A stretch of DNA of 49,640 nucleotides from Olavius algarvensis spirochete endosymbiont (GCA_900608495.1 UWYT01000094.1:1-49640); one strand, 5' to 3'; shown: positions 34,050 through 43,437, counted from the stretch's first letter. Made by a program: numbers and translations. The notes: a model not told the origin generated them from the sequence alone.

Positions 34050-34751
34050 ATGGGAGTTTTTAGCAGATTGGGTGATATTGTCAATTCCAATATCAATGCG
34101 ATGCTTGATAAGGCAGAAGACCCTGAAAAGATGATTCGCCTTATGATTCAAGAGATGGAAGACACGCTTGTAGACCTGAAATCTTCGTGCGCCGCAAAGA
34201 TGACGACTCGGGCCGAGATGGAGCGCGACCGCAACGAATTCACTGAAAAGATTGAGCGCTGGGGAACGCGAGCGATACTTGCCGTCGAGAAGAAGCGGGA
34301 TGATTTAGCCAAAGAGGCTTTGCTTGAGAAAAAACAACACCAGACTCAACTGGAATTTGTACAAAAGGATTTAGAGAACTATAATCGTCTTATAGAGGAG
34401 TGCAAAATCAACATCAGTCAGCTTGAATCGAAGCTTGATGAGGTGATAATGCGACATAAAATGCTGATTCAACGTGGTATTCATGCCGTCGAAAAAAAGA
34501 AGGCTCGGAACCTTGTATCCAACGCAACCGGTGCCCGGGCGATGATGCGTTTCGGAGAGCTGGAAAACCGTATTGAGAGGATAGAGGCCGATGCCGATTT
34601 GGCGGGCAGCACAAACGATCTTGAGAAGCAGTTTAACAGATTGGAATCCGATGGGATTGTAGAGAAAGAACTGGAAGCATTGAAGAAAAATTTGGATACG
34701 GCCAGGAAGCCCACGACAAGCAAGAGCCAGAGCGTTGGGAAAGACGCATAA
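34050..34751 (+). CDS. pspA: Phage shock protein A
   Basis: 233-residue PspA/Vipp1 (ESCRT-III-like) protein, almost entirely helical. It starts MGVFSRLGDIVNSNINAMLDKAEDPEK, with the amphipathic N-terminal helix and the conserved AEDPEKMIR, then long coiled-coil segments. PspA binds and protects the inner membrane and inhibits PspF. ATG 34050 follows GAGG by five bases and gives the canonical N-terminus; an open upstream extension is not conserved. First gene of the sigma-54-controlled pspA-pspC-unknown operon. Confidence 0.96.
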   Translation: MGVFSRLGDIVNSNINAMLDKAEDPEKMIRLMIQEMEDTLVDLKSSCAAKMTTRAEMERDRNEFTEKIERWGTRAILAVEKKRDDLAKEALLEKKQHQTQLEFVQKDLENYNRLIEECKINISQLESKLDEVIMRHKMLIQRGIHAVEKKKARNLVSNATGARAMMRFGELENRIERIEADADLAGSTNDLEKQFNRLESDGIVEKELEALKKNLDTARKPTTSKSQSVGKDA

Positions 34752-34766
34752 AGGGAGGAGTTAAGG

Positions 34767-35093
34767 ATGTCCACTCGTAAAAAATTATACCGATCGCGAG
34801 ATGGCCTGATATTGGGTGTATGCAAGGGAATCGCCGAATGGAGAGAATTCCCAGTCGAGCTGGTTCGCTTGGTATTTATCCTGCTGGTTGTTCTTGCAGG
34901 GATGTCCATTTGGATATATTTCATCTTGGCTCTGATTTTTCCATTGGAACCGCGCTATGGAAAGGATAGGCGCAATCATTATAGTAAAAATATGGATGAG
35001 GAATACGAAGAACTCAAAAAGGAATATCGAAAAATGGCCGATGATATCAACAAGGAGCGAGATTGGGAGAACCGTTTTTCCAAGAAAAGCTAA
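34767..35093 (+). CDS. pspC: PspC-domain membrane protein
   Basis: 108 residues. The N-terminal 60 form a PspC domain: KKLYRSRDGLILGVCKGIAEW and ELVRLVFILLVVLAG, with one or two membrane-spanning segments (about 30-60). The C-terminal half is a charged helix (EEYEELKKEYRKMADDINKER) likely in the cytoplasm and able to form a coiled coil. In Psp systems PspC senses membrane stress and recruits PspA or PspF. Good AGGAG spacing; 15 bases after pspA. No pspB is seen. Confidence 0.93.
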   Translation: MSTRKKLYRSRDGLILGVCKGIAEWREFPVELVRLVFILLVVLAGMSIWIYFILALIFPLEPRYGKDRRNHYSKNMDEEYEELKKEYRKMADDINKERDWENRFSKKS

Positions 35094-35098
35094 TCAAC

Positions 35099-35779
35099 AT
35101 GAGGTGGATGGTTTTGAAAGCCCGCGTAGGCCCGCCGAAAAAACGCGGTGTGAGACTGTTCACCTCTTTGCTTCTGTTTGCCCTTTCCGCGAGACTAAGC
35201 GCGCTTCCCGTGCCCATTGGAGAGGTGGAAATCGGACTGGAAAGCTTCGATGGGTATCAGGAAGGCATGGCCTATGTCAGTACTGATGAGAGTGGAACTA
35301 TGCTGGAACTTTTCATCAGCTATAAGGGCTTTGGTTTGGACAATGTCACCTGGACACTCAATTCGGAAGATTTGCTTACATTTCGCGAGGTTTCGACGAA
35401 CGCCGCCTGGTGGCGTTCGCGTCTGCTGGAAATGAATATTGAGCAGGCGGTGGAAAACGACGCGGCCCTGATAAATCCCAAACTGGTGTATTCCCATCGC
35501 AAGAGACTCTATCCTTTTGAAGGTGCCGAGCATCTTCTGAAGTTTGTTCGACAGGGCCGTGATTACGCCCTGACTGTCGCTGAAACTTCACCCGGGGCCG
35601 GAACCAAGCAAGTGGAAGAGAAGACTCTTCCCGTATTCACACTTCATTTTGCGGGAGCTCAGTTGCCTATATTGAGAGACATAATATCTGATGAAAACGT
35701 AAGCTTCCTTCTGAGTGAATACGCCGCGGAAAAGGCGAAAATCCAAGCGGTTCTGGAAGGCGGGCCGAGCGGGAACTAA
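35099..35779 (+). CDS. Exported protein of unknown function in the psp operon
   Basis: 226 residues with an N-terminal signal (basic KARVGPPKKRG then LFTSLLLFALSARLSA, cut near LSA|LP). The mature part is mixed and acidic with no family I recognise; pieces are GEVEIGLESFDGYQEGMAYVS, WWRSRLLEMNIEQAV and HRKRLYPFEGAEHLLKFV. No cysteine follows the signal, so it is probably soluble periplasmic. It starts 5 bases after pspC, so it is surely in the psp operon; the alternative ATG at 35063 lies inside pspC. Its linkage suggests an envelope-stress role, which is inference. Confidence 0.78.
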   Translation: MRWMVLKARVGPPKKRGVRLFTSLLLFALSARLSALPVPIGEVEIGLESFDGYQEGMAYVSTDESGTMLELFISYKGFGLDNVTWTLNSEDLLTFREVSTNAAWWRSRLLEMNIEQAVENDAALINPKLVYSHRKRLYPFEGAEHLLKFVRQGRDYALTVAETSPGAGTKQVEEKTLPVFTLHFAGAQLPILRDIISDENVSFLLSEYAAEKAKIQAVLEGGPSGN

Positions 35780-36684
35780 TAGCTGCGCTCCCCGCGAAGC
35801 ACGCCGAGTAGTTCCACTTTGGAACGGACTGAAAGTTTCTTGTAGAAATTGGACACATGGTTGCGCACGGTGTTCGGGCTTATGCCGAGATTCAGAGCAA
35901 TTTCGACATGGGTTAAACCCTGAACGATAGACCGCGCAATATCACGCTCACGTTCGGTGAGGGGGAGGGTTTCCGGAATGCTCCGCTCGGCAATGGACAC
36001 CTGAATATCGACGCTCATTTCTCTTACGTAGAATACAATTCCTGCCGTAGCCATCCAGAAATAGTAGAGAGACAAAAACAAGAAGCGTATGGAACGACTC
36101 AACATCGGAATTCCACCGCTTTCCCCCAGCAGCCTGCTTGCCATAACAAGCGGTAGGAAAATAACCGTTAAGAGCGTGATTAGCAAGACGGTTACCCTGG
36201 TGGGGCCTCCTTTTATCTGCGATGCGCTTCGAACTATGTCCACTAAGATTACGCCGAGCGCAAGAAAGTATAGGAAGCCGGCCGCAATTGAAATCGGCCG
36301 CAGGAAACCTGTTAGTAAATACACCGCGCCCAAGGCAAAATAAACTGCACATGCAATGATCGATGCAATCCTTCGAAGCCAGGTCCAATTACGGGCAATT
36401 ATGTGATTCACTGTCGCCGGTAAGTAGTACAGCAATAACGCATAACCAGCGAATTCGGCCATACCAGTTCCAATTGTCACTCCCCGGCCACCGCTAAGGA
36501 GCTCTGCCCAGTAAAATCGGACTCCTGCAAGCAAAAGGAGTATGGCTAAATAAGAAATAAACAAAAACGTGTTCAATCGCCTGGTATTGCGCTGTCGCAA
36601 CCAATAAAGCAGGCTCATCGACACAGCGGAAAAGGTTGCCCCTACGGCGAATATGTATATGAACAAAAATATATGATCAATCAA
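35776..36684 (-). CDS. Seven-TM membrane protein with C-terminal LuxR HTH
   Basis: 302 residues: about seven hydrophobic helices over residues 1-225 (IFLFIYIFAVGATFSAVSMSL and so on), a linker, then a LuxR/GerE helix-turn-helix (LTERERDIARSIVQGLTHVEIALNLGISPNTVRNHVSNFYKKL, cited as LTERERDIA and ISPNTVRNHVSNFY). This builds a one-component membrane-bound regulator. The start is TTG 36684, with GAAGG about ten bases upstream; no ATG offers a better N-terminus. Its stop overlaps the convergent psp-operon gene by four bases. Its signal is unknown. Confidence 0.85.
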   Translation of the reverse strand: MIDHIFLFIYIFAVGATFSAVSMSLLYWLRQRNTRRLNTFLFISYLAILLLLAGVRFYWAELLSGGRGVTIGTGMAEFAGYALLLYYLPATVNHIIARNWTWLRRIASIIACAVYFALGAVYLLTGFLRPISIAAGFLYFLALGVILVDIVRSASQIKGGPTRVTVLLITLLTVIFLPLVMASRLLGESGGIPMLSRSIRFLFLSLYYFWMATAGIVFYVREMSVDIQVSIAERSIPETLPLTERERDIARSIVQGLTHVEIALNLGISPNTVRNHVSNFYKKLSVRSKVELLGVLRGERSY

Positions 36685-36730
36685 CTTGCTTTGCCTTCGA
36701 GTCTTAAATTCATGTATTTTCGCAACGTCG

Positions 36731-36753
36731 GGGTATTTTGCATTTCGATACCC
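36731..36753. promoter_or_regulatory. Inverted repeat GGGTAT-N11-ATACCC between luxR-type gene and deoC
   Basis: Perfect six-base arms at 36731-36736 and 36748-36753, about 50 bases upstream of the regulator start and 160 upstream of deoC. Could be an operator for the LuxR-type regulator. Confidence 0.35.
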
Positions 36754-36849
36754 TTGATTTAATCGTCGCTTTGTTTCCTAGTATAACATATGACATCGGT
36801 TAACTGAATCCAACTATGTTAAGTGGCCTTTTTTTCGCGTTTATTCCAG

Positions 36850-36878
36850 TTGCCATCACTAGCCGTTTTTGTTATACG
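36850..36878 (+). promoter_or_regulatory. Promoter of deoC
   Basis: TTGCCA (36850-36855), 17 bases, TATACG (36873-36878), about 37 bases before ATG 36916. Confidence 0.5.
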
Positions 36879-36915
36879 TCCTTGTAACATTTTTATCCAT
36901 ACCCAAGGAGTTGTT

Positions 36916-37587
36916 ATGGAAAAACATGAGCTTGCAGGCTATATAGACCATACACTGTTAAGGGGAGGGACAACTAAAAGGCAGATTCGGCTGTTGTGTC
37001 TGGAGGCAAAGGAATATGGCTTCAGATCTGTTTGTGTTAACAGTTGCTGGACTTCGTTTTGTTCGGAGTTTCTTGGGGATACTGACATTGCTACCTGCGT
37101 GGTGGTTGGGTTTCCACTGGGGGCGATGGAAACCATGTCAAAGGCATATGAAGCCAGAAGAGCAGTGGAACTGGGAGCCCGGGAAATAGACATGGTAATG
37201 AATATTGGAGCCTTCAAATCGAACGATTCGAATTTAGTTCGAGATGATATTGCCACGGTTGTGGATGCTGCCGGCGATGCGGGTGTCAAGGTAATTATAG
37301 AGGCTTGCTTGCTTACAGATGCAGAGAAAATAAACGCCTGCCTGATGGCCAGGGATGTAGGGGCCAGTTTTGTAAAAACTTCAACTGGCTTTAGTGAGCA
37401 TGGAGCCACTGTCAGGGATGTTCGTCTGATGCGAAAAACGGTTGGAACGGATATGGGAGTGAAGGCCGCCGGCGGAGTGCGCACTGCTGAAGACGTTATT
37501 GCGATGATTGAGGCCGGGGCCACGCGCATCGGAACCAGCGTAGGGGTAAGTATCATTGAGGGCGAGAAACTGCCATCCTCTTATTGA
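36916..37587 (+). CDS. deoC: Deoxyribose-phosphate aldolase
   Basis: 223-residue class I aldolase cleaving 2-deoxyribose-5-phosphate to glyceraldehyde-3-phosphate and acetaldehyde in deoxynucleoside breakdown. Key residues: Asp92 in EIDMVMNIG, the Schiff-base Lys154 in FVKTSTGF and Lys183 in GVKAAGGVRT. ATG 36916 follows AAGGAG by five bases; an upstream in-frame ATG at 36823 adds non-conserved sequence. It could work with the nucleoside importer at 45.3 kb onward, though not adjacent. Confidence 0.96.
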   Translation: MEKHELAGYIDHTLLRGGTTKRQIRLLCLEAKEYGFRSVCVNSCWTSFCSEFLGDTDIATCVVVGFPLGAMETMSKAYEARRAVELGAREIDMVMNIGAFKSNDSNLVRDDIATVVDAAGDAGVKVIIEACLLTDAEKINACLMARDVGASFVKTSTGFSEHGATVRDVRLMRKTVGTDMGVKAAGGVRTAEDVIAMIEAGATRIGTSVGVSIIEGEKLPSSY

Positions 37588-37658
37588 CAGTGGCAAGACG
37601 AGAGGGTGAAATTCCCGATTGAGGCAACAGCTGTTTCCATTGGCTTTGCCCGAAATCA

Positions 37659-37688
37659 TTGACCAATAGTGGAACTGTCAAGTAGCAT
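37659..37688 (+). promoter_or_regulatory. Candidate promoter of rpsD
   Basis: TTGACC (37659-37664), 18 bases, TAGCAT (37683-37688), 55 bases before ATG 37744. The -10 is weak. Confidence 0.4.
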
Positions 37689-37743
37689 AGCTTGGTGCGC
37701 TCTGTAGGGGCGTTTTTATTTACTCCTTGGTAGGTGAAGAGCA

Positions 37744-38361
37744 ATGGCGAGAAACACGAAGGCTCGTGGAAAAATCGTCCGTCGTCTAGGTGTCAACATT
37801 TACGGTAACAGTAAATACGATAGATTGCTTAAGAAGAAGCCACAGAAACCAGGTAAGGAAAGAGATTTTCGGAGCAGAGGCAAGGTTAGCGATTACGGAC
37901 GCCAGCTGCTTGAGAAGCAGAAGCTTCGACTATCCTATGCTTTAAGCGAAAAACAGTTTTTCAACACCTTCGTGAAAGCGAAGAAACTTCGCGGGCTTAC
38001 TGGCGATAATATGATGATTCTGTTGGAACGACGTCTGGATAATGTGGTTTATCGTCTTGGTTTGGCAACTACGCGGGCACAGGCGAGGCAATTTGTCAGC
38101 CACGGCCATATTCGCTTGAATAGCAGGCGCGCGAATGTACCGTCAATGGTGGTTCAAGTGGGAGACAGTATCAAAGTGAAGGAATCAGAATCGAGCAAGA
38201 AACTCCTACGGGAAAGTTTGGCGCATAGCAACCAGATTATGCCGGGCTGGCTGTCAATTGATGGAGATGCTCTTGTTGGATCGGTTGAGCGACTGCCTGA
38301 CCGGGTTGATATACCATTGATTGCAAATGAACAGATGGTGGTGGAGTTTTATTCGAAATAG
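37744..38361 (+). CDS. rpsD: 30S ribosomal protein S4
   Basis: 205 residues, normal for S4, which binds 16S rRNA early in 30S assembly. The S4 RNA-binding module is plain (LERRLDNVVYRLGL, QARQFVSHGHIRLN). The N-terminal zinc cysteines of the C+ type are absent, so this is a zinc-independent C- form. The gene is freestanding, not next to rpsK and rpoA as in many bacteria. A 156-base leader after deoC might hold autoregulation, but I see no clear structure. Confidence 0.96.
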   Translation: MARNTKARGKIVRRLGVNIYGNSKYDRLLKKKPQKPGKERDFRSRGKVSDYGRQLLEKQKLRLSYALSEKQFFNTFVKAKKLRGLTGDNMMILLERRLDNVVYRLGLATTRAQARQFVSHGHIRLNSRRANVPSMVVQVGDSIKVKESESSKKLLRESLAHSNQIMPGWLSIDGDALVGSVERLPDRVDIPLIANEQMVVEFYSK

Positions 38362-38798
38362 AGAGCATAATGTCTCTGTTTAGCGGGTTTCATCATGGAA
38401 AGCCGAGATAAACCCGGCAGAATCTATGGCCGCTTTTTCCCCGAAACTTCCGCAAGCGGGAAGTTTGATTAGCATGTGATTGATGCGTAGGAAGGAGAAC
38501 TTTGGAGACTCTGATCAAATAACTCTGTGATTACCCGAGACAGTGGAGGTGCTCTCAATATACGCATCGAATGAAATGGGCCGAGTTGCCCCGCCGTTAA
38601 CCGGGATTATATAAACACAATCGAAACTGGAAACGCCTTCTGCGCCGGCCTAAGCTACATCCGGGGCCTCAACATTGGAAGAAGCTGTGCGGGAAAGGGC
38701 CCCGCCGCAACTCTGTCTTAACGCAGAACTACTGAAGCCAGGCACGCTAAGCGCAACCCTTCACCGCAAATAATCACCATCCCACCGTTCCAGCCCTA
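38362..38798. other. 437-base gap without recognised gene
   Basis: Between rpsD and the convergent mnmG. It holds a perfect hairpin at 38444-38466 and a weaker GGGTTT/AAACCC pair just after rpsD (38390-38416). The rest, 38470-38798, gives only short frames on both strands with many stops. I recognise no gene or RNA. Confidence 0.6.
38444..38466. other. Perfect hairpin downstream of rpsD
   Basis: AAACTTCC, seven-base loop GCAAGCG, GGAAGTTT. It has no T run on either side, so it is not a standard intrinsic terminator; it could stop or protect the rpsD mRNA 3' end. Confidence 0.5.
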
Positions 38799-40715
38799 TC
38801 ATTTTCTACCCAGAGTAACTAGAATTACCGCGATATCAGATGAACGCACTCCTGGTATCCGAGATGCCTGACCAACACTCGCGGGCCTGATGATGCTCAA
38901 TTTTTCCCTCGATTCGGCGGACAAACCCGATACAGATTCCCAATCCATCTTGTTTGGAATTGAAACACCTTCCATTTTACGAAAAAGTCGAACATGTTGC
39001 TCCTCCCGTCTTAAATATCCCTCGTATTTGATATCCAGTTCTATTTGCTTAAGCCAATCAGTATTTGCTCCCATGGCGATTGCGGGGTCAAGTTTAATCA
39101 AATCCTCAATGGACACATAAGGATCGCGCAGTAAATGCTCGAAATTCTCACCCTCCCGGCATGTAGCCTTCCGTGCAGCACCCACCGTAGGAACTCCTTC
39201 CAGCCTCCGTGTTGCCCCCTCTCCTAATTCCGTCCCGACTTCAAGTTCACCCTCACCCAGGATTCTCTTCCGAAGCAAGCAGCGAATTTCCTCGATCTTT
39301 GAACATTTAGCCTCAAAACGTTCAATATCCCCCTTGCCAAAGAGACCCGCCTCCTTCCGTCGAGCAAAAAGCCGTCTATCGGCATTATCATGCCTGAGCG
39401 CAATGCGATACTCCGCCCTGCTGGTAAACATTCGATACGGCTCCCTGGTTCCTGAAGTAACCAAGTCATCAATAAGAACACCGATATAGGCCTCCGATCT
39501 ATCGAGCACTAGCGGCTTCTCACCCTGCAGACGCCGCCCCGCATTTATACCCCCCATCAAACCCTGCGCCGCCGCCTCCTCATAACCACTCGTTCCATTA
39601 GTCTGACCCGCTATAAATAGATTTTGAATCCTCTTTGATTCCAGATTCGCCATCAACTCCAAAGGATTCAAATAGTCATACTCAACCGCATATCCCGGCT
39701 TTATTATCTGCGCGTGTTCGAGTCCAGGGATGCTTGTAATAAACTCTCGCTGCGAATCCTCAGGCAAACTAGTGGAAAGGCCATTGAGGTAGATTTCCTG
39801 GCTATCAAATCCCTCGGGTTCCACAAAGACATGATGTCTCTCTCTATCTGGAAATTTGACAACCTTATCCTCAATCGAGGGGCAATAACGGGGGCCAACT
39901 CCGGCAATTTTGCCCGAAAACAAGGGCGAACTGCCAAGATGCCCGCGAATAATCTCGTGAGTTTTCCGATTCGTATAGGTTATATAACAGGGCAGCATCG
40001 GTCGTCTTGACACCTCCGCTCCCCCAAAGCTGAAGCCAAAAACCTCTTCATCACCGAACTGGATTTCCATCCGATCGACATCAATCGAACGTCGATGAAC
40101 CCGTGCCGGAGTTCCAGTCTTCATACGCCCAACATCAAATCCCATCTCCCGGAGTCGATTTCCCAATTCCGGGGCGGCCATTTCGCTAATTCGTCCTCCC
40201 GGCCCCTCCCACTCGCCAATAAACATTTTCCCATTCATAAAGGTCCCGGTCGTAAGGACAACCACTCTCGCTCCAATTCTGCCGCCCCGCTCAGTTACCA
40301 CTCCCTTTACAGCAATCGACTCTCCATCCCCGCTTCCAAGAATGAAATCCACAACAGTATCTTGATATAGATGCAGATTGGCCTCAGCTTCCAGGGTTTT
40401 CTTCGCCCTAATACGATAGGCCATCTTGTCCGCCTGAGCTCTTGGTGCCTGAACCGCCGGACCTCTGCTGCGGTTTAAAACTCGAAATTGAATCATCGTC
40501 TTATCGATAATTCGCCCCATTTCCCCGCCCAACGCATCAATTTCTCTAACCATATTCCCCTTCGCCAGGCCCCCAATTGCCGGATTACACGAAAGCTGCC
40601 CAATCGTATCCAGATTTTGCGTAACCAGCATTGTCGAATAGCCAAGTCGACTGAGCGCCAATGAAGCTTCTATCCCAGCGTGGCCTCCACCGACAACAAG
40701 TGCTTCATAATCCAC
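38799..40715 (-). CDS. mnmG: tRNA uridine-5-carboxymethylaminomethyl modification enzyme MnmG
   Basis: 638 residues. FAD-dependent MnmG (GidA) works with MnmE to modify U34 of certain tRNAs. The FAD motif is VVGGGHAGIEA (about 7-17); QLSCNPAIGGLAKG, QFRVLNRSRGPAV, TGTFMNGKMFIGE and GMKTGTP-like (GRMKTGTPAR) follow, and QTNGTSGYEEAAAQG lies at about 372. The start is GTG 40715 with GGAG eight bases upstream. mnmE is not in the window, and the usual partner rsmG does not follow. Confidence 0.97.
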   Translation of the reverse strand: MDYEALVVGGGHAGIEASLALSRLGYSTMLVTQNLDTIGQLSCNPAIGGLAKGNMVREIDALGGEMGRIIDKTMIQFRVLNRSRGPAVQAPRAQADKMAYRIRAKKTLEAEANLHLYQDTVVDFILGSGDGESIAVKGVVTERGGRIGARVVVLTTGTFMNGKMFIGEWEGPGGRISEMAAPELGNRLREMGFDVGRMKTGTPARVHRRSIDVDRMEIQFGDEEVFGFSFGGAEVSRRPMLPCYITYTNRKTHEIIRGHLGSSPLFSGKIAGVGPRYCPSIEDKVVKFPDRERHHVFVEPEGFDSQEIYLNGLSTSLPEDSQREFITSIPGLEHAQIIKPGYAVEYDYLNPLELMANLESKRIQNLFIAGQTNGTSGYEEAAAQGLMGGINAGRRLQGEKPLVLDRSEAYIGVLIDDLVTSGTREPYRMFTSRAEYRIALRHDNADRRLFARRKEAGLFGKGDIERFEAKCSKIEEIRCLLRKRILGEGELEVGTELGEGATRRLEGVPTVGAARKATCREGENFEHLLRDPYVSIEDLIKLDPAIAMGANTDWLKQIELDIKYEGYLRREEQHVRLFRKMEGVSIPNKMDWESVSGLSAESREKLSIIRPASVGQASRIPGVRSSDIAVILVTLGRK

Positions 40716-40773
40716 TCTTCTTCTCCTTCAAATCTCACATACAACCCATTCTAACTCAACAGACCGCGACTTC

Positions 40774-41700
40774 CTATTCCGCCTGAGCCATATCATCCAT
40801 CGTAGGCGGGTCCGCCCCCCTTCTGGCACAGTTCAAACTGGATGCCTTTATCGCAAACTTCAAAGCATCGAGCGCCTCCGCTCGGGTTAAAACCTCCCCG
40901 CAGCGCATCGAAAGCCTGCCCAACTGACTCAATCGCACTAGCAGCGCACCGTGAAAGCTATCCCCGGCACCAACCGTATCAATCACTTCAACCGGATACT
41001 CTCCCGATTCCACACGAAAGCCAGGTGTCAATAGCACAGCTCCGTTCTTTCCCCGAGTCACAACCACAATACCAGCTCCGGCAGCCAACCAGGCACGAGC
41101 GCTATCCTCTCTATTCCTTCCAGGATAAAGCCAATCCAAGTCCGCGCCGCTAACCTTCACAATAGTTGCCAGAGTAGCCAGTTCTTCCGTCTCCCTTCTA
41201 AACGCCTCCACATCACTCACCATCATAGAACGAATATTCGGATCGTAAGAAAGGGCCCGTCGTCCCACCTCCCGTCGAATCAGGTTTCTAATCGTTCGCG
41301 CCCCTGGCTCCAGAAGAAGCGAAATCGAGCCAAATTCCAAACACTCCACCTCGTCCGAAAAACTCGCAGGTACGTCAAGCAGGTGTCTATCAGCCGAGTC
41401 GTGCGTATAGAAGGCATAACGCGGCTCTTTGCCCTGCTCTATTCCTACAAAAGCCAAGGTAGTAAGACGATCCGATCGACAAATAAGGCTCGTATCCACT
41501 CTCTCCGCAAGCAATCTATTAAAGAGCAGATTTCCGAAAAAATCGCTCGAAATTTTACCGAAGAACCCAGCCTCAGCGCCCAGCCGTGACACGGCGATAG
41601 CCAAATTATAAGAAGAACCCCCAGTGCACGGCGCATATGTTAGTTCGTCTCCCTCTCGAGGAACAAAATCGATTAACGCCTCACCACAACTAACAATCAC
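40774..41700 (-). CDS. PfkB-family sugar kinase, probably fructokinase
   Basis: 308-residue ribokinase-fold kinase. N-terminal GEALIDFVP and GGSSYNLAIAVSRLG match the first PfkB signature; DTVGAGDSFHGALL near residue 245 is the second, with the catalytic Asp. VVVTRGKNGAVL precedes it. The start is GTG 41700, eight bases after AAGGAGG; the GTG at 41709 is too near. It is 27 bases downstream of sucrose phosphorylase in the same direction, so fructose released from sucrose is the likely substrate. Substrate is inference. Confidence 0.9.
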   Translation of the reverse strand: MIVSCGEALIDFVPREGDELTYAPCTGGSSYNLAIAVSRLGAEAGFFGKISSDFFGNLLFNRLLAERVDTSLICRSDRLTTLAFVGIEQGKEPRYAFYTHDSADRHLLDVPASFSDEVECLEFGSISLLLEPGARTIRNLIRREVGRRALSYDPNIRSMMVSDVEAFRRETEELATLATIVKVSGADLDWLYPGRNREDSARAWLAAGAGIVVVTRGKNGAVLLTPGFRVESGEYPVEVIDTVGAGDSFHGALLVRLSQLGRLSMRCGEVLTRAEALDALKFAIKASSLNCARRGADPPTMDDMAQAE

Positions 41701-41735
41701 AAAAAACACCTCCTTAACATATCAAACCCAGAAAT

Positions 41736-43256
41736 TCAAACCCAGAAATCTTTCCGTCCGGCCGCACCCTCACTTTCAATTTTAGCACTGAACTCCGAGA
41801 AATTAACTTGCAGACTTGCCTTGGAATCACCCCAGCTTCTAACAATGGTTAGCACCTCGCCTCCCTCATTCAAACTCACATCCATTTCCCGAAAGCCATG
41901 TTCGGCCCGGCCAGGTTTTAGACTGCCCGCCCTCAAATCCACCTTCGCGCCCACTGCCGTTCCACCGACGCCAAAGACTTCAAAACTGTTGCGAAACTCC
42001 ATCAGACGAAGGAGTCTCTTCACAACCGGCCGCTCCAGCTGGGTCTCCGCTTCCTCCAAACTATAGCCATGCCTGTTGATATCTCTTCCCTGCCGCGTCT
42101 TCTGCACAAGCTCAATATCATTCGGGCCCGCCAATAGTCCAACATAGTAAACCTGCGGAATACCAGGCACAAAGAACTGTAGCGCCCGCGCTACCATATA
42201 AGCATCGTCGTTTTCTCCAAGCGCCGAATAATAAGTGCAGTTAACCTGGTAGATATCCAGATTCCCGAAGTCCGCCGTCGAATACCGTCTATTCACACTG
42301 GAACCTTTTTCGTAGAGCATGTTAATCGTGAAGTCAATCTGCTCTGAACTAAGCAGGTCTGCCACATCCACAATTCCAATCCCATCGTGAGTGTCCAAGG
42401 TAGTTACACAGTTTCCAGGACGACGAAGCAGCCAGTCTCTAAGCGGCACAGCGTTTCCCGAATAACAGGCATGAAGTAACAACATCGGCAGAGCAAAATC
42501 ATATATCATCACCCTTCCCAAGCCAGCCAGCCGCTCCTGGTAACTGAAATGCTCATGTATCTCCGGCAACAGGGTTACTCCGTGGCGCTCGGAAATATCC
42601 ACGCAGCGTGTTAGCAAATCAACAATCTCCGGTTCTTCAAAGAAAAACCTCGTGCCCCGCCTCTTAGTTGCGTACCCAATCGCGTCGAGTCGAATCGTGC
42701 CAATTCCCCGCCGCGCGCAGAGTTCTCCTAATTCCGATTCAAGCCAACACCTGCCGACATCCGAGAACACATCAATATCAATCTGTTCCTCGAAAAAAGT
42801 GCACCAAACATCCCTCACAGTCCCATCTTCAAAAGTCACCGATGTCCACGGATTTCTGGGTTTGCGGGTGTAGATGAGAGCACGCTCGTCCTTCGGGATT
42901 CCATCCGGAAAAAGTTTATCAACCGGAATAAACAAATCTGCCCAGCGCGAATTTTTCCCCTTCTCCAACCAATCCAAAAACCAGGCCGATCGCACTGAAA
43001 TATGATTCATCATGAAATCAACGGTCAACTCAAAATCACTCCCAAGCGTCTCTACATCTTTCCAGCTCCCGAAGGCGCTATCCACCTCTCGATACGTAGT
43101 TGGAGCAAAGCCTCTATCTGCCGTAGACGGGAAAAACGGCAGCAGGTGCACGCCTGCCAAACAATTTGAAAGTCTCCGTTTCATAAAACCATGCAGTTCC
43201 GCAATATTGCGGCCCAAACTATCCGGATAAGTGATTAGATGAACTCCATTAATCAT
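41736..43256 (-). CDS. Sucrose phosphorylase (GH13_18)
   Basis: 506 residues. Converts sucrose and phosphate to glucose-1-phosphate and fructose. It opens VHLITYPDSLGRN and GVHLLPFFPSTADRGFAPTTY, characteristic of this subfamily. Catalytic residues: nucleophile Asp191 (IRLDAIGY), acid/base Glu232 (LPEIHEH) and Asp291 (DTHDGIG). Length fits. Related GH13_18 enzymes may use sucrose-6-phosphate or glucosylglycerate instead; sequence alone does not exclude this. Good AGGAG before the ATG. Operon with the PfkB kinase; no transporter nearby. Confidence 0.9.
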   Translation of the reverse strand: MINGVHLITYPDSLGRNIAELHGFMKRRLSNCLAGVHLLPFFPSTADRGFAPTTYREVDSAFGSWKDVETLGSDFELTVDFMMNHISVRSAWFLDWLEKGKNSRWADLFIPVDKLFPDGIPKDERALIYTRKPRNPWTSVTFEDGTVRDVWCTFFEEQIDIDVFSDVGRCWLESELGELCARRGIGTIRLDAIGYATKRRGTRFFFEEPEIVDLLTRCVDISERHGVTLLPEIHEHFSYQERLAGLGRVMIYDFALPMLLLHACYSGNAVPLRDWLLRRPGNCVTTLDTHDGIGIVDVADLLSSEQIDFTINMLYEKGSSVNRRYSTADFGNLDIYQVNCTYYSALGENDDAYMVARALQFFVPGIPQVYYVGLLAGPNDIELVQKTRQGRDINRHGYSLEEAETQLERPVVKRLLRLMEFRNSFEVFGVGGTAVGAKVDLRAGSLKPGRAEHGFREMDVSLNEGGEVLTIVRSWGDSKASLQVNFSEFSAKIESEGAAGRKDFWV

Positions 43257-43437
43257 CTGCAGCTCCTAATTTCAAAGATATCTCAACTCTGTCTTGAAAA
43301 ACAACCTCAACTGGATTTCCACAAGACTACTTGCTGCATCCAACAGTTCTCAATCAAGCCACAGTCGCATAGTGAGTCATACCTTACACTCATTGCCTGG
43401 TTTCAACTGCGATACCGACAAGCCGGCACTCTCATCG

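Noticed and set aside
37588-37743. S4-binding autoregulatory leader
   Set aside because: No pseudoknot like the known S4 leader targets could be made out by eye.
38444-38466. Intrinsic terminator of rpsD
   Set aside because: The stem is perfect but has no T run on either strand, so I list it only as a hairpin.
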